Assembly: GCA_018524725.1 (NCBI GenBank)
Contig: JAEUWP010000379.1
Coordinates: forward strand, 1 to 46,026
Length of the DNA: 46,026 bases
Direction of reading: 5' to 3'
DNA from: Podaxis mareebaensis
Taxonomy: Eukaryota; Basidiomycota; Agaricomycetes; Agaricales; Agaricaceae
Shown: positions 32,919 through 44,430 of the stretch, piece by piece
How positions within the stretch are numbered: the first letter of the stretch is position 1
How the letters are laid out: the number at the start of each line of letters is the position of its first letter
Notes under the pieces: model-generated
What the model was told of the DNA's origin: nothing
Databases searched by the model: none
What the model saw: only the letters and a program-made list of their open reading frames with translations
Position numbers and translations under genes: made by a program

Positions 32919-33514
32919 AAGAGTAGCCTAGAGGGTAAGAGGTAGAAGAGTGGTCTAGAGAATGAGAAGTAGAAAAGAAACAGGTTGATGGGTTGGCTGG
33001 TGCTGTGCAGGAGTTTATGTCCATTGGATGGACAATGCATTATCCATCCAATAGTAAGCTATTGTGACAATCAAACAATAGGAACCGGACAAAAGGACTC
33101 AGAACACTGAAGCTCATGTATTGTAGAATCAATCATACAATCAAATCTCATTCACTGCACTTCTTTATAATTGTTGAAACAAAAGATTTCGGGTAAGCAA
33201 AAGTAAACTGGGCGTGCATGGCTTTGTTTAGTTGTGTTGTGCTAGGGGCATTTGTTTGGCAATGCCCTCTCGGAATGTTCTGGAGGGAGTGCTTCAACAC
33301 CCCATGCCCGGAATTTTTCTCTTGTTGCACTCCCCACTCATCGCAACCCCTACCGCCCATGTCGCATTGAACTGGCGCGTAATACCTTTGCCTGGGGTAT
33401 TGTGATGTCCTAGGGAAACGCAATTGGGGGGTACAGGCAAGGGGCCAAGGATGCCACGAACGTATGCCGTCCATGCCGCGTGGATTGGTTTCATGGGTGG
33501 GAGGTGACCACAAC

Positions 33515-33665
33515 ATGAGGCTGTGCCGGGCTTTATGCCACCCATGCACGTGATGTCCTTTGGGTGTTTTCTTCGTGTCTCCCAACAGTGTGAGGCCGTG
33601 TTGGGCTTCATGCCGCCTTTACACGTGACATCCTTCATACCGGACGTTTTCCTCGTGCATGGGTA
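33515..33665. repeat. Two-copy ~75 bp tandem repeat
   Basis: Two diverged copies of a unit running from tgaggc(t/c)gtg(c/t)(c/t)gggctt(t/c)atgcc, through cac(c/t) and cacgtga, to ttcctcgtg-like sequence. They precede the minisatellite and are not visibly coding. Confidence 0.6.
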
Positions 33666-33839
33666 CCCCTCTTGCTGACTTGCAGCCGCATGGTGACATT
33701 TGGGCTTGCGTTGCGGAGGGGACCGCTTTATGTGGTTTAACCGTGAAGGTATGTGTTTTTTTCCTTTTTTTTTCATGCAATTACTGACATCCTGTTCTTT
33801 TGTTAGTATTGCTTCCCATCCCCATCCATGCACCTGGCC

Positions 33840-34900
33840 ACCTCTACTCTTCCTCATCCATCTGCCGCCTCCATTCACCTCCATCCATCCACCCTCACCC
33901 ATCCACCTCCATCCATCCGCCCTCACCCATCCGCCTCCATCCATCCGCCCTCACCCATCCGCCTTCATCCATCCACCCTCACCCATCCGCCTTCATCCAT
34001 CTGCCCTCACCCATCTGCCTTCATCCATCCGCCCTCACCCATCCGCCTTCATTCATCCGCCCTCACCCATCTGCCCTCACCCATCTGCCTTCATCCATCT
34101 GCCCTCACCCATCCGCCTCCATCCATCCGCCCTCACCCATCCGCCTTCATCCATCTGCCTCTATCCACCCACCCTCATCCATCCGCCTCCATCCACCCGC
34201 CCTTATCCATCCGCCTCCATCCACCTGCCCTCACCCATCTGCCTTCATCCATCTGCCTCCATCCACCCACCCTCATCCATCTGCCTCCATCTGCCCTCAT
34301 CCATCCATCTGCCCTCATCCATCCACCCTCACCCATCCGCCTCCATCCATTCACCCCTCTCCATCCACTCAATCTGCCCTTCCCCATCTGCTCAATCTGC
34401 CCCTCCCCATCCATTTACCTTCTTCATCTATCTGCCACCTCCATTCGCCTCCATCCGCCCTCATCCATCTGCTGCCTCCACCCTTCCCCATTCACTCATT
34501 CATCTGCCTCCTCATCCACCCATCCTCATCCATCCTCCTCCTCCATCCATCTGCCTCCTCCATCTATCCGCCCTTCCCCATCCATCTGCCTGGCCACCCC
34601 CACCCAATCCTTTCATCCGCCTGCCTGCTTCTGCCTGCCCACTTCTGTCTGCCCGCTTCCACCTGCCCACTTCTGTCTGCCCGCTTCCACCTGCCCGCTT
34701 CTGCTTGCCCGCTTCTGCCTGCCTGCTTCCGCCTGCCCACTTCCGCCTGCCCACTTCTGCCTGCCCACTTCTGCCTGCCCACTTCTGCCTGCCTGCTTCT
34801 GCCTGCCTGCTTCTGCCTGCCCACTTCTGCCTGCCCACTTCTGCCTGCCTGCTTCTGCCTGCCTGCTTCTGTCTGCCTGCTTCTGCTTGGTTGGTTCACT
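33840..34900. repeat. 1 kb C/T-rich minisatellite in two arrays
   Basis: The first array (about 33840-34610) is built from catccgcctcc / atccgccctcaccc units of about 13-14 bp grouped in longer variants. The second (about 34610-34900) is built from cttctgcctgccca units of 15 bp. The plus strand is almost free of A and G runs. Because the unit lacks stop codons, all three plus frames and several minus frames are open for hundreds of codons. I regard these as non-coding. The G-rich minus strand (ggatgg, gggtgaggg) could form quadruplex-like structures. Confidence 0.85.
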
Positions 34901-35258
34901 TCCGCCTGTCTGGCCTGCCCCTCTTGCCCCTCCCTGTCCATCTTGCCCTGGCCCTTGTCACCCCCTTCCATCCGCTGCCCAGCCACCTCTGCCCAGCTCC
35001 TCCATCCGCTTGCCCGCTTCCCCCTGTATATGTCCTAAGTTGGACATAGGTATGTTTTTCAGTTTGTTCTGCCTTCATCCATATCTACATGGTGTCCAGA
35101 AACTGTGAAGATATGGGTGAAGTCAGGTCTGTAGAGTACACAGTTGTAGTTGCATATTTTTAATATATGGCTTTATTTTTTTGGTATTAGCTCAGCAGTT
35201 CCATGGAGCTGTAAATTTTCAGTGAGATGGGCACTTATTTTTTTATCCCACTTCCACC

Positions 35259-36962
35259 ATGCCCAAGAGCACACAGAAGAGAAAGGGGAAAAAGGCAAAG
35301 GGTCCGGCCACTACTGCAGCTCACCCTAGCACCCAAAAGGCTGGTAACCGGCATCAAGCTTCACCACCATCTAGGATGTCTTCCCCTCTGGCTCCTGAAT
35401 TTGTCCCGGACTCTGATCATGAAAGCCCATCTGCACTGCAACTCTACAGGGAGGGAAATGTGAGTCTCTGGATCATTTACCTTGACATTGACTTATGCCC
35501 CTTGATGCCAGTTCTGTTTGCACTGTGGAAATGGTGGAAACATTGTCATCTGTAAATGTGGGCGGGGAATGTGCTTGGATTCATGTCTCCTAGTTCCCAT
35601 GAGCATTCAAGAGGTTGAGGGAGCTGGAGATTTCACGTGCTCACAGTGCTGGAGGCTGCAGTTTTGAAACCACCCCTATGAGGTATGCACCCGAAACCCA
35701 TGCTTTAGCCATCCCTCACCTAGAGCTTCAGCCTTTTTCAGGGATACCTCAAACATTTCATATTGAGGCAGCTCCATATTCATGCAGCAATTATTCCCAT
35801 GTTGCTGGAGGCTCAATGTGTATTCTTGTCTATTGTCTCCAGGGCCTTGATCGCAATGAATGCGTGTCCTGACTTGTCTATGGCCACCTGAAAGCATATT
35901 TTCCTAGCTCCACTATACAACCAGCAATTCATCTTATTGAAATTGAGCTCAACCTTAGAACGGAATCAGATCAGCTGGCATTTGCTGCCCAGCAACTAGA
36001 GGTAGCTTCTAACCTTCAAAGGTAAGTTTTTAATGCTAACCTCTTATGCCCATGCTGATCCCCACTCCAGCCATACCAGCTTCATTGCTTTTATCTGGAC
36101 ACACTCAACTATTGACTCAGGCATGTTTTATACTGCTTCGGATAGGGGATATGGGCTGCAATCACCAAAACAGGTATGACCTTTTGTCTATTGCTAGTCT
36201 CTGTAAACTTACTGGAGTAGTTTCTTAAAAACCTATTCCCAGATTGCATTTTGCAGCATATCCTTCGTGATCCAAAAGCAGGCCTTTTTTTCATTTCATG
36301 TGGAGGTCCATTCCTTCAGCCAGATAAGAGAATGGAAGTGTTTGAATTTTGCTCCCAGTATGTTTTTTGTTTGATTTTAATTCTTTGCACTTACATCCCT
36401 AGAAACTTTTGGTTCACATTGGCTTTTGTCCATCCAGATTTTCATCCGGTTTCTTGCCATATGTTCCTTCTGGATTTTTGTCATGAGGTTTTGGTGTATG
36501 GAAAGCCTTCTGAACTTCCAACTATTTTGCATCTTCATCCCAATCTTGGTGCTGGAACAGAACACATACTCCTAATACAGTGTGGAGAGCAATTTCCCTT
36601 CATTCTTCAATGGATGAATGATCTCAAGCACCCTAATGGACAGACCTTACCCATATCTTGTCCCAAGTGTCATATTTTGGAGCCATGGGTAGCAGCTACT
36701 CCAGGGAAAAATGGTTTGTATTGGAAATTTTTATCAACTTTGTTTCTAACAATCATTTTTAGGATCCTTGACGCTCCCTTGTCGACATTGCTTTGATGCC
36801 CTTACCTTCAATAGGCCCAAGTTCTCAAACATTATTACTAAAGGAAGTTCAGTCGGCAAAGGTCCTTTATATAAGCTAGTTGGACACTGGCTTGGATATT
36901 TTGTTGATGCAACTGGTGATCCAGTGGACCACCATATGCTAAGCTTAAAACCTATTTCTTAA
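35259..36962 (+). pseudogene. Element zinc-finger protein, probably decayed
   Basis: Starts MPKSTQKRKGKKAK, basic. After an intron (35459-35510) comes a PHD-like zinc finger: CLHCGNGGN, VICKCGRGMC, FTCSQCW. Further exons read IPQTFHIEAAPYS, YGHLKAYFPSSTIQPAIHL, FIWTHSTIDSGMFYTASD, LFFISCGGPFLQPDKR, LAFVHPDFHPVSCHMFLLDF and a second zinc site (CPKCH with CRHC), then VGHWLGYFVDATGD to the stop. The protein type recurs in mushroom mobile DNA in my recollection; function unknown. Two in-frame TGA codons interrupt it: at about 35667 after RLQF, and at 35870-35872 after NECVS, each readable as a former CGA. Exon borders are approximate, so the first TGA is less sure. Confidence 0.55.
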
Positions 36963-37074
36963 GCTTTTTTTTCCTTACATACCACCTCAGAGAAATTCAA
37001 ATCCTATAAATCTGTGAATTTAATTCTTTTGATATGCTATCCCAGTGCTCCTTTTCCTACAACAAATTCCTATG

Positions 37075-38106
37075 CTAGTTTAAACCAAATGCTTTTCCAA
37101 TACCTAGAGCTGCTCCAGAAAAAATTGCAGACTTGCTTTGAAATACATTATCAGAGTCAAGCTGAGCTAAGACTGTGACCATACAATTATCTGAAAGACC
37201 TTGGAAATTTGATTCTTGGAGAAAATGAGGAATGCGTTTGAGCGGAATTGGCGATTGCAGATCCAAAATTTTTGGCATGACTATAGACCTCCAGCTATCT
37301 CACCACTTTCTGGTACAGGTGATGGATTTCTGACAGCTGCAGTTGAAGGGTGGAGGGTATAAAGCAACGCAATTCCACTCTAGTAAAAGTGCCTCTCTTG
37401 CTTTGGCAAGAATTAGCAAAACCAAGTATGGAATGACTTCAGCATCCTCATTGGTAATCAAGGTAGCCAAAGATCCTCCAACAATCGCCTCTACAGCTGG
37501 TGCAATCCATTCTTGAATATTGTACTTGAAAGCAAGCTGCAGTTGTCGAATAGGATGGAATGGTGGCTGAAGCTCTTCAAGCCGGGTTTTTGCAAATATC
37601 ATGCCAGACTTGATGTTCCACATATGGGAAACTGCTAGAATATCAACTAAGAGATCCTCTGAAAGAGGTAGTGGCTCCCAATCGCTATTTTGGCTTAATA
37701 AGGCACTAAAAGCAGAGCAATTAAAGGAACAACATACACATGATTGAACCATTTCAAAAATGAGATGAAGGTTGAAGTGGAGATACCTCCAAGCTTATAG
37801 GGATTGGCCTCAGTTCCCAACTCATCGGAATCAGAAGTTGGGATAGTATAAAGTCCCTTGATTACGTCGGAATGGAGCATCAAGTGTCCAATATCGACTC
37901 TAAACTTCTGATTGTCAAGCTATCATATGTTGTCAGTATCATATATAGGAGATTACAGATAAAATCCTCACAAGAAAAACAACATCTTTGCTGATAACTC
38001 TCACTGCAGGATCAGGATACCAAGCCCAGTTTTCAGTAGCAGTCTGATCTGAAGTAGATGAGGTTGCTTGGGTATAGGGAGGTGGGCCAGAAAATAGAGA
38101 AGACAT
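37075..38106 (-). pseudogene. BTB/POZ-like protein of the element, one nonsense codon
   Basis: Start 38106 (MSSLFSGPPPY). Exons join as ISKDVVFL, LDNQKFRVDIGHLMLHSDVI, NPYKLGGISTSTFISFLKW, then LLVDILAVSHMWNI, PPFHPIRQLQLAFKYNIQEW, ILAKAREALLLEW and CQKSITCTRKW. The layout is that of mushroom BTB proteins: a degenerate BTB fold at the N-terminus, a helical middle, and the C-terminal cysteine-tryptophan region. Right after CTRKW is a TGA (37300-37302); the same frame then stays open through DSWRSIVMPKILDLQ, PHFLQESNFQGLSDNC to a stop at 37075. CGA to TGA is the simplest explanation. One predicted intron (about 32 nt) is unusually short. Role in the element unknown. Confidence 0.6.
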
Positions 38107-38656
38107 TGTGTAAAAAGACTAGAGTGTTAGAAACAACAGTGGCAGTATCGATGCGAGTTAGTGAGCCATATCAATCTATTATCTAAGCGACAAGAAACAA
38201 CAATGGCAGACTTGTGCTCTGGACATCAGCCCTGTTGATCTGGAACTGTCAACACAATACTCTGCAGCTCTGCTTCTTGTTTCCAAAAATGACACTTCCA
38301 CCATTGCCACCAGACCATTTATGGTCTGCAGGCATTTATGCTGCTACACAAACTCTAGAAAGCATTTATACAAGTGCAATGCTGGCCATTAGTCAAGGAG
38401 GTCTAGAACATCATCGAATCATATTTCACGAACACTGCATTGCGCAAACCATTCCAGGTCTTCTACAAGGGCTTTATGACAGTATTAAGATGGAGGGAAT
38501 TCCAGATGCATGGCTTCAGGAGTATATGAATAAGTTCATTTCTCTTATTACTCTGCTGGGAGAGAGAAGGCTGGCCTTACAGGAAAAGTATGTCATTTAC
38601 ATCCTATAATCCACAAACACCCATATCACTCATCACCCTGTTTAAGTGAGAGTCAC

Positions 38657-38668
38657 GGGGTGAATTCT
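38657..38668. repeat. Target-site duplication, left copy
   Basis: GGGGTGAATTCT next to the poly-T (reverse poly-A) tract; identical 12 bp at 40757-40768 on the other side of the LINE. Confidence 0.9.
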
Positions 38669-40756
38669 TTTTTTTTTTTTTTTTTTTAAATCGAAGTCTA
38701 TTGCCGTCATCGATCTACTACAAAGAGTATCTAGGCAAACGGGTGCACGGTAGCAGTCCCAATGGTTAAGGAGAAAGAGAAAGAGAGGAAAAAGAAAACA
38801 GGTGCCCCAAACAACAGGAATACAAAAGTTCAAAGTAAAATGCATATAGACGAAAATAGGAGAGTCTGAACTAGGTATGGTGACGTGGCTGCTTGCACTT
38901 GTCTTGACTAACCCTTACGACCCCCACCCTGAGGAGCGGAGGCTTTCTTGGCTGAAGCGGAGGTCGCGTCGCATTGGTATCGACCATGGATCCAATCCCG
39001 ATTGAAGCGATGTTGCCAGTATGGGCACTGGCGGTCGTTAGAGGGGTGGGTGCCTGAACAGTTGAGGCACCAAGGGGAATGAGGGCAGGGTTCACCTGCC
39101 GGAGTAGGAGGGATGGGGGGAGTCAACTTGGGGTTGCCCTTGCAACACCCAGCCATGGAGCGGTGAGAGGCCTCGGAATGAGGACCCCCACAGAGAGGGC
39201 ACCTGGGTGCACAAGCACAGCAGGCATCAGAAGGATGACCCCAGCACCAGCAGCGCTGACACTGAGGTGTGCTGGTGTGGGCGCAAGCCCCTTTGATGAG
39301 ACAGGAAGCACCATTGATCATGATGCGCCTGTTGATGAGGGACACAGTGAGGGTGCCACATTGGGAGTCAACCAAGTCGATCCACACAGTGGCAGTATCA
39401 GACTTGGTGGAATTTCGGACGACGCGCATGTGGTGCATGTCAGAGGTGGGGAAGAAGGGGGAGGCAGAGGCCTCGGTCTTGACCTGGTCAGCTGTAAGGG
39501 TGAAGCCGTCGGCTGAGAAGAAGGGGGCATCCACGATCTTGATAAAAGATCGGGACACGGGGAGGGTGATCGAAGCACTCTTAAGCGCAGTGGGGAGGCA
39601 GGCAGAGAGAGTGTCAAGGTTTGCCTGGGAGGGGACACCGCCAGTGGAGAAGGCGATGACTCCAGAGTGGAAGCGGCCAGAGTCGACAGTGAGCGCCGAC
39701 TTGGCCTGGGTAAGTGCTTGGTTAAAGCGCATGACGAGGGACTGGAGGGAGACACGAGCGCTAGCTAGGTCGCTAGCACTGGTGCTCAAGAAGAACTGAC
39801 ACTGGGTAGGACCCCGGGTCGCATAATAAGGCTTACGCCTTGTGGAGGGATTGGGTCTAGAAGGACCTGTCTTGACGTCATGCGAGGGATGGCTGGGTCT
39901 GTCGTGTGGAGGCTGAGGGGCACATGAGGGAGGTCTGGGCCTGTCACGTGGAGTGGGAGTCACAGGGGGGGGCTGAGGAGGTGCCGGGGCCTGGGTAGAG
40001 GGTTGGGAAGCAGGCATTGGTTGAGCGTCTGCCATCACTGAGTCAGCCATTCCATGGAACGACACATGTCGGGCATGTGGCTTGTTTGCCTCAATAAGCA
40101 GAGCAGTAATACTGTCTGCTGGGGGGGGGATACACCAGGCAGAGGGGGGAGTGTGATTGGCTAATAGATTCTTAGACTCCAAAACAGAAATGAAGTCGCA
40201 GAGGGCAGTGAATAGGCGGGGGTCAGGGGGAAATGACTCCTCTGTATCACGAAAGGCTCGGGATAGCATAATGAGTGTGCCCGAGGGTGTTTCATCTTCT
40301 TCGTTATTGTCAACCTTACTGGGGGTGGACTCGGAAGGAAGGTTGGAGGGAGCAGCTTTAGGAGTCTTCTGCTCGAAGGGAAGGGAGACAGGGAGGTCGA
40401 GCTCCATGTCGGAAGAGGACCTGCTCTGGAGTATCCCAGTAGCATGCCCAAGAGGTGGAGAGGTGGGGAATCCCGCTTCGAATAAATCCCTGCCTGAAAT
40501 ATGAGAGGGAGTTTGCTGGCCACTTGAGCTTGACCGAGAGGAAGGGTTTGAGGATGCCGGTTCCTCAAACACTGGTTGCGGGGGCTTGTATGATAGGTCT
40601 GACCAGCTGGAAGTGGTCGGGTGTTGTTGCTGAGGGGTCTCGGGGACCTCAGATAAGTCGAGGGGTTCAAATTTATTCCTTCGTTTGCCCATAGTACTAT
40701 GAATAACCGACCACAGAGGGAGATGGTGGTGGTTACTGGAAAAGGAAGGCGCGCAT
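38669..40756 (-). mobile_element. ORF1-only LINE insertion (half-LINE)
   Basis: A 2,088 bp reverse-oriented insertion. Its 5' end is at 40756, it encodes one gag-like ORF1, and has a 3' UTR of about 220 bp ending in cgatgacggcaatagacttc and a poly-A of about 19. A perfect 12 bp target duplication flanks it. No endonuclease or reverse transcriptase sequence is present, so it moved using another element's enzymes. This is the layout of Tad1-type fungal LINEs minus ORF2. The intact tail and open ORF1 show it is young. Confidence 0.88.
38908..40692 (-). CDS. LINE ORF1 (gag-like, zinc knuckles)
   Basis: An open frame of 594 residues. Pro/Ser-rich N-terminal half (residues 1 to about 300) with an LSEVPET start, then a likely RNA-binding fold (residues about 300-475, with SVSLINRRIMINGASCLIKG), and three zinc knuckles. 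These are CQRCWCWGHPSDAC (about 478-491, CX2CX4HX4C), CPLCGGPHSEASH (about 498-510) and CLNCSGTHPSNDRQC (about 542-556). Three knuckles of this spacing are typical of ORF1 in Tad1/jockey-like LINEs, which bind element RNA. Start at 40692, 65 bp inside the element's 5' end. The frame is intact. Confidence 0.85.
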   Translation of the reverse strand: MGKRRNKFEPLDLSEVPETPQQQHPTTSSWSDLSYKPPQPVFEEPASSNPSSRSSSSGQQTPSHISGRDLFEAGFPTSPPLGHATGILQSRSSSDMELDLPVSLPFEQKTPKAAPSNLPSESTPSKVDNNEEDETPSGTLIMLSRAFRDTEESFPPDPRLFTALCDFISVLESKNLLANHTPPSAWCIPPPADSITALLIEANKPHARHVSFHGMADSVMADAQPMPASQPSTQAPAPPQPPPVTPTPRDRPRPPSCAPQPPHDRPSHPSHDVKTGPSRPNPSTRRKPYYATRGPTQCQFFLSTSASDLASARVSLQSLVMRFNQALTQAKSALTVDSGRFHSGVIAFSTGGVPSQANLDTLSACLPTALKSASITLPVSRSFIKIVDAPFFSADGFTLTADQVKTEASASPFFPTSDMHHMRVVRNSTKSDTATVWIDLVDSQCGTLTVSLINRRIMINGASCLIKGACAHTSTPQCQRCWCWGHPSDACCACAPRCPLCGGPHSEASHRSMAGCCKGNPKLTPPIPPTPAGEPCPHSPWCLNCSGTHPSNDRQCPYWQHRFNRDWIHGRYQCDATSASAKKASAPQGGGRKG

Positions 40757-40768
40757 GGGGTGAATTCT
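40757..40768. repeat. Target-site duplication, right copy
   Basis: GGGGTGAATTCT at the LINE's 5' end, identical to 38657-38668. With the LINE and one copy removed, the transposase frame is continuous. Confidence 0.9.
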
Positions 40769-42421
40769 ATTCAGCCTATTACAACCATTTATACCGGCAA
40801 GCCTGGACGTCCTTCCAAAGTTGTTAATCCAATACTTCTTCAAAATGGCCTTAATCCAAGCCAAAATATCTCACAGCGACAACTAGCAAAGGTCTTTGGT
40901 ATCAATCGGAATACGCTTAACAAATATACAACACTATATGGTATCAAGAAGACATATTCTCCAATTACAAATGCAAAGCTTGATGAAATTGTTACACAAT
41001 TTCTCTGGGAACGACCAGACTCAGGTCGACGATATCTAGCAGGTCTTTTGGCTGGTCAGGGTATTCGGATTCCCTGGAGTCACCTTGATGCTTCTATTGC
41101 TCAAGTCAACTCTTTAGGGTCCAAGCTTCAAAAACATCAGCAGGCGACTAGAATCATGCATCAACCATATCAGGTTTCACAACCTGATGCCTTATGGCAT
41201 ATCGATGGTCATCACAAGCTCATTCATTGGGGAATTGTCATCCATGGCTGTGTAGATGGGTTTTCCCAAGTGGTAATTAACTTTGGCTGTGCTTGACTAA
41301 TATAACTCAAACTTGGAATTCTATAGGTAACTGGACTGTGGGCAAGTACCAACAATCTACCCCAAACCGTACTACACATGTTTCTGGATGCAATGAATGA
41401 ATTTGGCCAGCCTTCTCAGGTCAGGGGTGACCGAGGTGGTGAAAACCGAGATGTTGCGATGTTGATGATTCTCTTACGCAGTCCCAACCACGCAAGTTTT
41501 ATGTGGGGATCATCAACACATAATACAAGGATTGAATGTTTATGGGTGGAAGTTGGAACTCAATTTGCTCGGAGGTGGAGGGCATTCTTTCTATGTCTTG
41601 AGCAGCTCCACAGCCTTGATCGGCGAAATTCCCATCATCTCTGGCTATTACACTCATTATTCCTCAATGCAATCAATGATGACTGTCAGCTGTTCAAGGT
41701 CATGTGGAACAATCATCCACTTTCTAGGGAAGGTCGTAATAAGTCACCAAACGTCAGTATTTCTATTAGAAGTATGTATTGGTCTTGTACTAACCAAACT
41801 TTGCCCTAGGACCTCTGATTTATTGGTCAAGTAGAGAAGGGAGTCTATGATGACTGTGAAGGCATTCCTGAGCATATCGTCAATCAATTCTATGGAACTA
41901 CTGGTACTCCAATTACCCAAAGGCCTGGACAAACAGGTGCTGGACACCCTGCTGATGAAGACAGAGATGAAGAATGGATTGATGTAGACAAAGCAGAAGA
42001 GCAGGTTCAAGCTGGAGAAGAAGCACTGCCCAACGTTTATCCATTGCCAGTCTCTGTGCCAAGACACAGTTGCCCATTCACCAATGAGGAAAAGACATTA
42101 TTTTCTCAAGGCCTTCAGAAGTTTCAGGCTGAAGACCGAATTCCTATGGGTTTTGGGGCACATCCGTCAGAATGGTCATCCCCCTATCTTCCATATGAAG
42201 ATATTCCTGTTGGACGTAACAGGAGCTCCATTCGCATTAGCCTTCCAAATGAGGTTTGGTATACTAGGTCCAAGTTATGGGTACAAGCACTATATCTTCA
42301 GACATATATTCTTGATGCTAGGATATAGCCACTATAAATACTAGGCCAATGAATGGACATACAACTTTACCTTATACTACCTACTCTCTTTTTATTCACT
42401 TCAATGCTCTTTTCTCTAGAT

Positions 42422-44228
42422 ATGCCATCATTCCCTCGTTCTCGCACTGTCTCTAGCAAGTACAGATCCTCTGCTAAACATACACCTCGTCGACACCATC
42501 ACTATCGTCACATGCAAGATGACTCTACTCCACCTCCCTCTCAACTTAAATCCTGCTCTGTTGCTGAGCCCTCTGAAGGCAATTCCAACTCTGGCTCAGA
42601 ATCTGACTCCGATGCACAGGATTATGTGCCCTCTGATCCAGATGTCCTGTCCCTGGCTCCCTTGGCCTCAAGCTCAATTCCAGCTTCATCCAGCATCAAC
42701 ACCTCATCATCCCAACTTCTCAGTTCCATTAGTGAATGGAGCTCATCATGTCTTGGCTCTCAGGTCACCAATAGCCAGACTCGGGATTTGTTCAAGTCAA
42801 TCAGTTCCCTCCCAACATCATCTTCATCTTCTGCATTCACAATAGCTCGCCAAGAGACAAATGCAGGTCTTAGAAAGGTTGTAGGAAGGAATGTGGCATT
42901 AAAGCAGAAGCCAAAAGCATTACGGACTCAGGTATGCTGTATCTTGATGTTCTATTCAGATGCTTATTCTTTTGTACAGAAAGTAGAGACCACCATCTTT
43001 GCTGTTGGTCAAGTCATTGTTATTCCAAATGTGATTGAGCCGGTATGATGAGTCCTTCATATGAAAAATAGCTGAAACTATATCTGTATTAGGTACCTTC
43101 ACCAACGCCATTGGGACAACACTACCAGCTTGCAGGAAATAGTGCCTTAGGGAAGCTGAAGCTCTGGAATCTAGAATGGTCTAAGCTTGTTGCAGTGTTA
43201 GCTGTGGGGAATATGATTGAGTTTGATATGACTTGGTCTCATGATCAAGTTGAGGAAAAACTCAAATCTCTTTTCCCTGAAGCATTCTCTTGGCTGAAAG
43301 TGCTCCACTCCAGATCTCCTATTCATGGGTCTCAATGGCGTCTTGTCTGCAAAGAGCACTCATTTTATGTTGATAACGTGGACAAGCCAACTGGACGGGA
43401 TGTTTGGCAGGTTTGTCAACGTGATAGGGTCAAGTCTCTGGATCGCACTGTTTACATTGGTAATTGATGAATCTCTCATAATTTGATTGTCATTCTGAAA
43501 TATGATATTATAGCATTTACTCCTGGAATCCCAGATCCAGTTATCATCGGGTGGCAGCCACCAACAAGCATCTCATTTGAGCATATTTTCGATGCAACCT
43601 CCTCATCCGACCTTGAAGATCCCAGTTACCTTTTTGGAAGCAAGGCAACTAGCACGAACAATGCTCAGAGCAAGGGTTCTCATGAAAGCGCCAATGCTAG
43701 TGCATCTGATGTGGGAGATCAAATGGTTCCATTATTGGATAAAGGGAAGGGAAAAAAGCAGAAATATGCAATGAAAAGGTGTATGTATCTTTTGCTATGC
43801 TTCTATGATTCAGTTTGATAATACTTTGAGCTTGATAGGTTCTTCAAAGAAGCAGAAAGTTGATTACACTGAGGTCAGCTCTGAAAGCAGTGAGTTATCT
43901 TATTTCTAAACTCCTGAGGCTTGTTTACTTATGATATCTTACAGAAGTTGAAATTGTTCCACCCCCTCCAGCTCTGAGTATACTGGCATATGAACCGTCC
44001 ACTAGCACATCTACTAGCTCTGATGTGATGCTATTTGCTGGCCCTAGTCATGCCACTCCTGAGGTCAACAACTCAGCCATCATCTCACAGACCAAGCGTG
44101 CTAATACACCAGTGGATGACTCTGTATCTGATGCATTTAACTCTTCCCTGATTTTGGAGGAGCCAATTTTATCTCCTGGACCTGCTAACCGCTGGTGGGA
44201 GACAGGTCGTAGATTTGACTTCTCCTAA
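42422..44228 (+). CDS. Ser-rich element protein of unknown function
   Basis: About seven exons from MPSFPRSRTVSSKYR to WWETGRRFDFS. The N-terminus is basic, followed by long Ser-rich low complexity (SSSIPASSSINTSSSQ) and NAGLRKVVGRNVALKQKPKA. A more ordered middle follows: VETTIFAVGQVIVIPNV, KLWNLEWSKLVAVLAVGNMI, VEEKLKSLFPEAFSWLKVLH, QWRLVCKEHSFYVD. The C-terminus is again disordered, with a basic stretch KGKGKKQKYAMKR. The Lys/Arg runs suggest a nuclear or DNA-binding role, but I recognise no domain. It lies 93 bp after the transposase stop on the same strand and just before the right repeat array, so it belongs to the element. No premature stop was noticed. Confidence 0.6.
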
Positions 44229-44430
44229 GCTGCGATTCATTTTGTGTTTTTCCCCTCTTTTACAGTTCTGATTTTACTAGCCTTGGTTCTTTTAATTGCA
44301 TGGTGTCTCATAGAGCGTGTAGGACTGGCATTTCTCCAACTTTTACTTGATACTTGATGATTTTTAATAGTTTCCCATAATTGAATTCATGGTCTTTATG
44401 TTAGCTTCTCTTGGTAAAGGTTTGGACAAG

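Larger units (their letters stand above)
38289..42328 (+). pseudogene. DDE integrase-type transposase, broken by LINE and nonsense
   Basis: The first exon (MTLPPLPPDHLW to LGERRLALQE) ends in an intron (38590-38645) whose acceptor is followed by NESHGVNS. At this point the LINE is inserted, and the frame resumes exactly after it with SIQPITTIYTGKPGRPSKV. Then come a helix-turn-helix (ISQRQLAKVFGINRNTLNKY) and the rve/DDE core: ALWHIDGHHKLIHW (first Asp), after an intron VRGDRGGEN (second Asp), HNTRIECLWVEV (Glu). After a third intron an in-frame TGA (41816-41818) interrupts DL-stop-FIGQVEKGV, most likely former CGA. The frame then runs on to the stop at 42328. All three catalytic residues are kept, so the family is clear although this copy is dead. 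Confidence 0.75.

Noticed and set aside
34175..34986. Gly/Trp/Met and Gln/Ala/Gly-rich reverse frames
   Set aside because: Reverse translation of the same minisatellite; no start context or exon structure.
33700..35108. Very long open frames of over 400 codons rich in His, Pro, Ser
   Set aside because: They occur in all three plus frames and are only the translation of the minisatellite, whose unit lacks stop codons.
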